A DNA stretch of 46,735 nt from Cocleimonas sp. (GTDB taxonomy: Bacteria > Pseudomonadota > Gammaproteobacteria > Thiotrichales > Thiotrichaceae): positions 1 to 46,735 of the forward strand of contig JAKIUW010000027.1 in assembly GCA_021647365.1 (NCBI GenBank), written 5' to 3'. Positions 42,526 to 46,735 of this stretch are shown here, in pieces. Positions within the stretch are counted from its first letter, which is position 1. Each line of letters starts with the position of its first letter. The position numbers and the translations under genes are program-made. The notes beneath the pieces are model-generated. The model did no database searches, had not been told where the DNA came from, and saw nothing but the letters and a program-made list of their open reading frames with translations.

Positions 42526-43923
42526 TTACTTATCATGAGGCAAACGCTTTGCAATACGCACCATTTGTGCCAGCTCTACTTCTAGATCGTGTCGTTTGGT
42601 TTCCATATAAGCCTTCAAATCTTTCTTACGCAAAAATAAGAAAAACACTTTGAGGTTTTCCAATGTACGTTTGTATTCCCCTCGCAACGAAAGCGCGACT
42701 GCTGAGCCAATCAATAAACTGACAAGATAAAGCAGTAGCCACATCAAGCCAAACGACTTAAATACAAAGTAACTTTGTAGCCCCCAAAACAAACCAAATA
42801 CACCCATACCAATCAAGACTTGTGCGGTATCTTGCTGATCAATACCTTTGCTAAATTTTCGCGACAACCAACCTGTGAGCACAAAAGGAATATAACCATT
42901 GATGATCCCCCAAAGTGCCACGGGAAAACCAATAAAGACAATCCCCAAGGTGCGTAAAGTGTAAAGCACTAAAAGCACTGGGCGATATTTAATGCCAAGG
43001 TGGTAATTATTAATCCCACAGGTTTTACACAAGCGCTCAAATACACGTAGCTTGCTCATCAAACTTCGTACTTTATCGGGCTCATATTCATTGAGTAAAT
43101 GCTGCGCTTCAATGATGCGTTGCAAAGATTGAAAGCGTTGCTTTAAAGTCGATGTGCGACGTTTTCCATGGCGCATCGAAAAGAAGCTCTCAAGGCGAGT
43201 CACCAAATCAATGTCCTTCCACGACGGTGCATTTAGCGTAACCGCTTCAATTCCTGCTTTGACTCTATCGGTAACAAGGTGTGCAGCATCGTAGTCGCTA
43301 GTGCCTTTGGGTATTGCAAGGTCAATCGGCTCGCCATAATGCACCAGTACTTCTGAGCGCGCGGCTCGTTTTCTCACAAACGTTAAGCCGACAGGAATCA
43401 CGACTGGCTCTACTTTATTGGCGTCTAAAGCTCCCAGTGCCATGCGCGCAACACCTGTTTTTAAATCATGCAGATAAGGATCTGAATGGCTTTGACCTTC
43501 GGGGAAAATAACCAGCGTTTCATTTTGCCCCAACAATTCATAGCATTTTGAAAAAGTGTCGAGGTTCTTCGACGTATCGGTGTTTTCTGTTTTACGCCGA
43601 TAGATAGGTACTGCGCCAATAAGTTCTAAAATAGGCTTGAGAATGGGATTTTTGAATAATCCACTACGCGCCAATGGGCGTACGTCTTTATCCGTTGAAG
43701 CTTGTAGCACCACCGCATCAATCAATGCGTTGACGTGATTAACACAAAAAATAATGCCTGCATCATCCGGGATATGTTCTTTTCCTGTGATTTCAAACTT
43801 GCTGTAAAAGGTTTTTACCACGAGGCGGCTAAAGGACTTCCACATCCTTAGAAAGCCACGGCGAAAGCGTGATATGGGTTGTTTATGTGATGACGGTGCT
43901 TTCTCCATTATATTCTTTACCAC
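42526..43923 (-). CDS. PlsC-type acyltransferase with C-terminal membrane region
   Basis: Protein of 465 residues. The acyltransferase domain shows FCVNHVNALIDA with the catalytic His63 and Asp69 (H-x5-D, the spacing of glycerol-phosphate acyltransferase relatives of the NHPNSLLD type), then VPIYRRK and VIFPEGQSHSD. Two or three hydrophobic segments follow (about 325-425). It probably acylates glycerol-3-phosphate, a lysophospholipid or a similar acceptor at the membrane. GTG at 43923 or ATG at 43908 may be the start. It lies 1 nt after an upstream membrane-protein gene. Confidence 0.85.
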   Translation of the reverse strand: MVKNIMEKAPSSHKQPISRFRRGFLRMWKSFSRLVVKTFYSKFEITGKEHIPDDAGIIFCVNHVNALIDAVVLQASTDKDVRPLARSGLFKNPILKPILELIGAVPIYRRKTENTDTSKNLDTFSKCYELLGQNETLVIFPEGQSHSDPYLHDLKTGVARMALGALDANKVEPVVIPVGLTFVRKRAARSEVLVHYGEPIDLAIPKGTSDYDAAHLVTDRVKAGIEAVTLNAPSWKDIDLVTRLESFFSMRHGKRRTSTLKQRFQSLQRIIEAQHLLNEYEPDKVRSLMSKLRVFERLCKTCGINNYHLGIKYRPVLLVLYTLRTLGIVFIGFPVALWGIINGYIPFVLTGWLSRKFSKGIDQQDTAQVLIGMGVFGLFWGLQSYFVFKSFGLMWLLLYLVSLLIGSAVALSLRGEYKRTLENLKVFFLFLRKKDLKAYMETKRHDLEVELAQMVRIAKRLPHDK

Positions 43924-43924
43924 G

Positions 43925-44476
43925 TTACTTCAACTTATTAATAACTTTAGGCAATATTTTTGTTGTCTCTTCTATCGCTAATTCTGTAGGTGCATTGATC
44001 AAAGCCGTTCTTTTTCTCTCTTTATGCCCACGATACAAATAACCACCCAACGTACCACCGGCGGTTGTGATGGTCATTATGCCAAGCGTTAACATTTCGG
44101 TAAGTAACATCAATGCGCCAAAACCCATTGCCCCTGCCAAGGTTGCACCTACTTTGAAATTAGCCTTGCCGTGTGTGAGTTTGGCTTCTTTGGCAATTTG
44201 TTGTTGGGTTTTCTTCATCATGCGAGTTTTTGCACGCTCTGCATTGACCTGCATTTTTTCTCGCTCGCGCGCATGTTTCTCTTGCAGGTTCGATAGATCA
44301 TCTTTACTTTTATGAGTAGCAAGCGATGAAAACCAAAAGGCTGAAAATAATGCAACTACAAGCAACGGAATAAGTAAACGTAGCCAAGCAATGCCTTGTA
44401 AATCTTCAGGCGCGAGCATTACCAACCCGACGGTGGCAATTTGTATCGCAACAATGCCGATTAAGAATTTGAACAT
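43925..44476 (-). CDS. Membrane protein with coiled-coil segment, unknown function
   Basis: Protein of 183 residues from the ATG at 44476; a TTG at 44494 would add six residues. Two hydrophobic helices near the N-terminus (FLIGIVAIQIATVGLVML and LLIPLLVVALFSAFWF) are followed by a charged coiled coil (HAREREKMQVNAERAKTRM) and a glycine-rich hydrophobic stretch (ATLAGAMGFGALMLL). Family not recognised with certainty. Direct linkage to the acyltransferase suggests a shared role in envelope lipid handling, by position only. Confidence 0.7.
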   Translation of the reverse strand: MFKFLIGIVAIQIATVGLVMLAPEDLQGIAWLRLLIPLLVVALFSAFWFSSLATHKSKDDLSNLQEKHAREREKMQVNAERAKTRMMKKTQQQIAKEAKLTHGKANFKVGATLAGAMGFGALMLLTEMLTLGIMTITTAGGTLGGYLYRGHKERKRTALINAPTELAIEETTKILPKVINKLK

Positions 44477-44550
44477 GTATTTAGTTTCGTACAATGAATC
44501 CAGATTCTATATAATAGCGTATTAACTTTGTTAAACGTATAGGAATTCTC

Positions 44551-45288
44551 ATGCAAGCCTCAGCACAAGCTAATGAAGACGCCAACGTGGACATCAATGA
44601 AATCAAAAAGTTTGAAAATGTCGCGCACCGTTGGTGGGATAGAGACAGCGAATTCAAACCTCTGCATGAAATTAACCCATTACGCCTTAATTATATTGAT
44701 GAACACTCCGTTGGCATCAAAGGTAAAAAAGTCATCGATGTAGGTTGTGGTGGCGGTATTTTAGCCGAGAGCATGGCGCTACGCGGGGCAAATGTATTAG
44801 GTATCGATATGGGCGCAGCACCATTATCGGTTGCAGAATTACACGCGCTTGAATCAGGCGTTGATAACGTCAAATACCAAAAAATCACTGTCGAAGAAAT
44901 AGCCGAAAAACAAGCAGGTAAATACGATGTGGTGACGTGCATGGAAATGCTCGAACATGTCCCCGACCCTGCTTCTATTATTAGTGCCTGTGCGAAACTG
45001 GTTAAGCCTGATGGTCATATTTTCTTCTCTACCATTAACCGCAATCCTAAGTCTTTTGCATTGGCTATTGTCGGTGCTGAATATATATTAAACATGCTAG
45101 CTAAAGGCACGCATGAATACGCCAAATTTATCCGCCCATCTGAACTGGAAGGCTGGGCGCGTGATGCTAGCTTACAGCTTGAAAACATTAAAGGAATGAC
45201 GTATAACCCTTTGCTGCAAAGTTATAAATTAGGTAGTGATGTTGGGGTTAATTATCTAATGCACTTTACTCATTCTAGCGTTAAATAA
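44551..45288 (+). CDS. ubiG: Ubiquinone biosynthesis O-methyltransferase UbiG
   Basis: SAM-dependent enzyme that carries out both O-methylations in ubiquinone synthesis. The 245 residues fit. The opening IKKFENVAHRWWDRDSEFKPL is the UbiG signature. Motif I is VIDVGCGGGILAESMA, motif II-like VVTCMEMLEHVPDP follows, and the late FIRPSELEGWARDA is conserved. Presence of UbiG supports ubiquinone-based respiration. The following lipoprotein gene starts 4 nt after its stop. Confidence 0.95.
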   Translation: MQASAQANEDANVDINEIKKFENVAHRWWDRDSEFKPLHEINPLRLNYIDEHSVGIKGKKVIDVGCGGGILAESMALRGANVLGIDMGAAPLSVAELHALESGVDNVKYQKITVEEIAEKQAGKYDVVTCMEMLEHVPDPASIISACAKLVKPDGHIFFSTINRNPKSFALAIVGAEYILNMLAKGTHEYAKFIRPSELEGWARDASLQLENIKGMTYNPLLQSYKLGSDVGVNYLMHFTHSSVK

Positions 45289-45292
45289 ATTT

Positions 45293-45958
45293 ATGAAATC
45301 ATTTTTGAAATTATTAGCACCTACTCTGCTATTTATATCCACCTTATTGCTAAGCGCATGCAGTAGCCCAATCACTTATGACGTGCGTTTTCAAAACGTG
45401 GGGTTTGATGCGTCAAAAAGAAAAACCATTGTCACCTCCGCAATTAACCTAACCGATAGAACTAAGATTTCTGACCTAACCACCGAAATTATGAGTTTAG
45501 GTAAGAACATTGATAGAACGGAAGCAAGTTTTGTTGCTAGAGAAGCGGTTTTATACCCACAGTATTTAGCCAATCAATACCGTTTAATTGGTCCGCCAAA
45601 CTCGCACAACCAACTCGTAAACCGAGGCCAAAGAGAAAAAGGACTTTGTTTTCACTGGGCGAAAGATATGACCGACCATATCGTAAAAGGAAGAACCTAT
45701 AACACCTTGACCTTGCAACGTGCTGTTGCAAATCAAGGGGGACAATTTGAGCACAATGTATTAACAGTGGCAGCAAAAGGCAAAGGCATTAAAGATGCTA
45801 TTATTTTAGATGCATGGCGTAATTCGGCCACACTATTATTTTTAAAGACAAGTGAAGACCCAAACTATGATTGGACAAAATATTACCCAAGAGCTTATAT
45901 ACTGAGACCTGATGGTACAAGACAGTATGTGAAAAACCCCGCTAAACCTGCTTTATAA
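45293..45958 (+). CDS. Lipoprotein with possible transglutaminase-like Cys-His-Asp triad (copy 1)
   Basis: Predicted lipoprotein of 221 residues, lipobox LSAC with acylated Cys23. A conserved block is shared with the next gene: FVAREAVLYP, LANQYRL, PP-x3-HN-x-LVN. Three spaced residues look catalytic: Cys119 (KGLCFHWAKDM), His154 (FEHNVLTV) and Asp173 (ILDAWR). This order and context recall transglutaminase-like or other papain-type folds, but I cannot name the family. The C-terminus adds a short tail lacking in copy 2. Probably outer membrane or periplasm-facing. Confidence 0.72.
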   Translation: MKSFLKLLAPTLLFISTLLLSACSSPITYDVRFQNVGFDASKRKTIVTSAINLTDRTKISDLTTEIMSLGKNIDRTEASFVAREAVLYPQYLANQYRLIGPPNSHNQLVNRGQREKGLCFHWAKDMTDHIVKGRTYNTLTLQRAVANQGGQFEHNVLTVAAKGKGIKDAIILDAWRNSATLLFLKTSEDPNYDWTKYYPRAYILRPDGTRQYVKNPAKPAL

Positions 45959-45995
45959 TAACCCACGTTTATAAACCCAAACGAATCCAACAATT

Positions 45996-46568
45996 ATGAT
46001 CAATTTAAAACTTACGCGCATAACTTTCATTTTATTAGGTCTACTTTTTCTTAGTGCCTGTTCATCCGTACGTTTTGACGATGTCAGTGTTGATAAAAAA
46101 GGCTCTACCGTAGTTAAAGCCATTAACTCTGCGGATGAAAGAAAAATTGTTGAACTATATAATGCAATCATGAAATTAGGTCCTAACATCGTTCAGTCTG
46201 AGGCAAAATTTGTTGCACGAGAAGCCGTACTTTACCCTAAAGTATTAGCAAACCGCTACAAGCTAGCAAGCCCCCCTCTTTATCATAATGTATTGGTAAA
46301 CTACGGAAAAAGACCACGTGGTTTATGTTACCAATGGACGCGTGATATGGGCTTGCAAATCAATCGCCCCATGAAGTCTCTGCAATTTCACCATGCTGTT
46401 GCATTTCGCCGCAACTATTGGAAAGAACACAGCACTTTAACGGTATCCGCAAAAGGCAAAGGCGTAGCGGACAGCATCATACTGGACCCTTGGAGACATT
46501 CTGGAACTTTGTTTTGGAGTCGTGTTAAGGATGACCATAAGTATCCATGGGTTAAATTTACCGACTAA
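45996..46568 (+). CDS. Lipoprotein with possible transglutaminase-like Cys-His-Asp triad (copy 2)
   Basis: Paralogue of the preceding gene, 190 residues, lipobox LSAC with Cys22. It keeps FVAREAVLYPKVLANRYKL, PP-x2-HN-x-LVNYG, and the three candidate catalytic residues Cys111 (RGLCYQWTRDM), His145 (KEHSTLTV) and Asp164 (ILDPWRHSGTLFW). Spacing is nearly the same as in copy 1 (34 against 35, then 19 in both). The pair is a tandem duplication that has diverged considerably while keeping these positions, which suggests both are functional. Confidence 0.72.
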   Translation: MINLKLTRITFILLGLLFLSACSSVRFDDVSVDKKGSTVVKAINSADERKIVELYNAIMKLGPNIVQSEAKFVAREAVLYPKVLANRYKLASPPLYHNVLVNYGKRPRGLCYQWTRDMGLQINRPMKSLQFHHAVAFRRNYWKEHSTLTVSAKGKGVADSIILDPWRHSGTLFWSRVKDDHKYPWVKFTD

Positions 46569-46671
46569 TTTATCGATTATCTTACCCTCTTATTTGCTCC
46601 TTTACTGAAGCAAAACGTGGGCAAGCTAAACTATTAATACTCACATAATAAAAAACACTTAATATTTATTA

Positions 46672-46699
46672 AAAGCACCCCCCCCCACCCCCCACTACA
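46672..46699. repeat. Degenerate C-rich palindrome arm at window end
   Basis: AAAGCACC with nine C in total, then A, six C and ACTACACA: a worn or slipped left arm. No gene is visible from 46569 to 46735. Confidence 0.45.
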
Positions 46700-46735
46700 C
46701 AAACTGTATATATTATCTTGTTTTTCTGACTTTTT

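Overview
The window looks like chromosomal DNA of a gammaproteobacterium of moderate to low GC content. Supporting clues are the order pilW-rodZ-hisS-yfgM-bamB, rimI next to a psi-like/UDG-fold gene, pssA next to leuA, a PpsA/PpsR pair, an oxygen-sensing FNR and UbiG. The metabolism suggested is facultative: nitric oxide reductase accessory genes with an FNR-type site, phosphoenolpyruvate synthase and carboxylase, and glycerol/glycerol-3-phosphate uptake. I cannot name a genus from the sequence alone.

Layout. 0.2-5.4 kb: ppsA-ppsR, a CysB-like LysR regulator and a LysE-type exporter. 5.7-6.7 kb: SRP RNA on the minus strand and a DUF4184 membrane protein. 6.83-8.89 kb: what reads as a single integron gene cassette carrying two unknown genes and ending in an attC site. 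9.0-14.2 kb: a nor accessory cluster (norE-norF-norQ-membrane protein-norE-norF-zinc ribbon-norD) without norCB. 14.3-18.4 kb, minus strand: rimI, the psi/UDG-like gene, leuA with a candidate leucine leader peptide, and pssA. 18.7-22.5 kb: fnr and ppc. 22.6-26.1 kb: an accessory stretch with a GyrI-like protein, a lone bufferin-type (DUF2282) protein, a hotdog thioesterase-like protein, an L21 ribosomal protein fused to a helix-hairpin-helix tail, and two unknown small proteins. 26.3-33.3 kb: ndk, rlmN, pilW, rodZ, hisS, yfgM, bamB. 33.4-42.0 kb: pgi, a glyoxalase-like protein, glpK and ugpBAEC. 42.1-46.6 kb: a DUF2185 protein, an acyltransferase with a membrane partner, ubiG and two paralogous lipoproteins.

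The most striking non-coding feature is a family of intergenic palindromes. Each arm is about 25-30 nt, built from AAGCACACC, a C-run, ACTTTTA and CATGATG. I count seven two-armed copies and about eleven one-armed or decayed copies at 18 intergenic sites. Arms within a copy share their sequence variants and, in six of seven, their C/G-run length. Four of the seven two-armed copies lie between convergent genes. One sits inside the ugp operon with its arms in the opposite order, and one decayed copy appears to supply the ribosome-binding G-run for a small zinc-ribbon gene.

The carbon genes fit together: GlpK and UgpBAEC bring in glycerol and glycerol-3-phosphate, which feed triose phosphates. 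Pgi, PpsA/PpsR and Ppc set flux at hexose phosphate and PEP. FNR plausibly ties the nor cluster to low oxygen through a site at 9008-9021.
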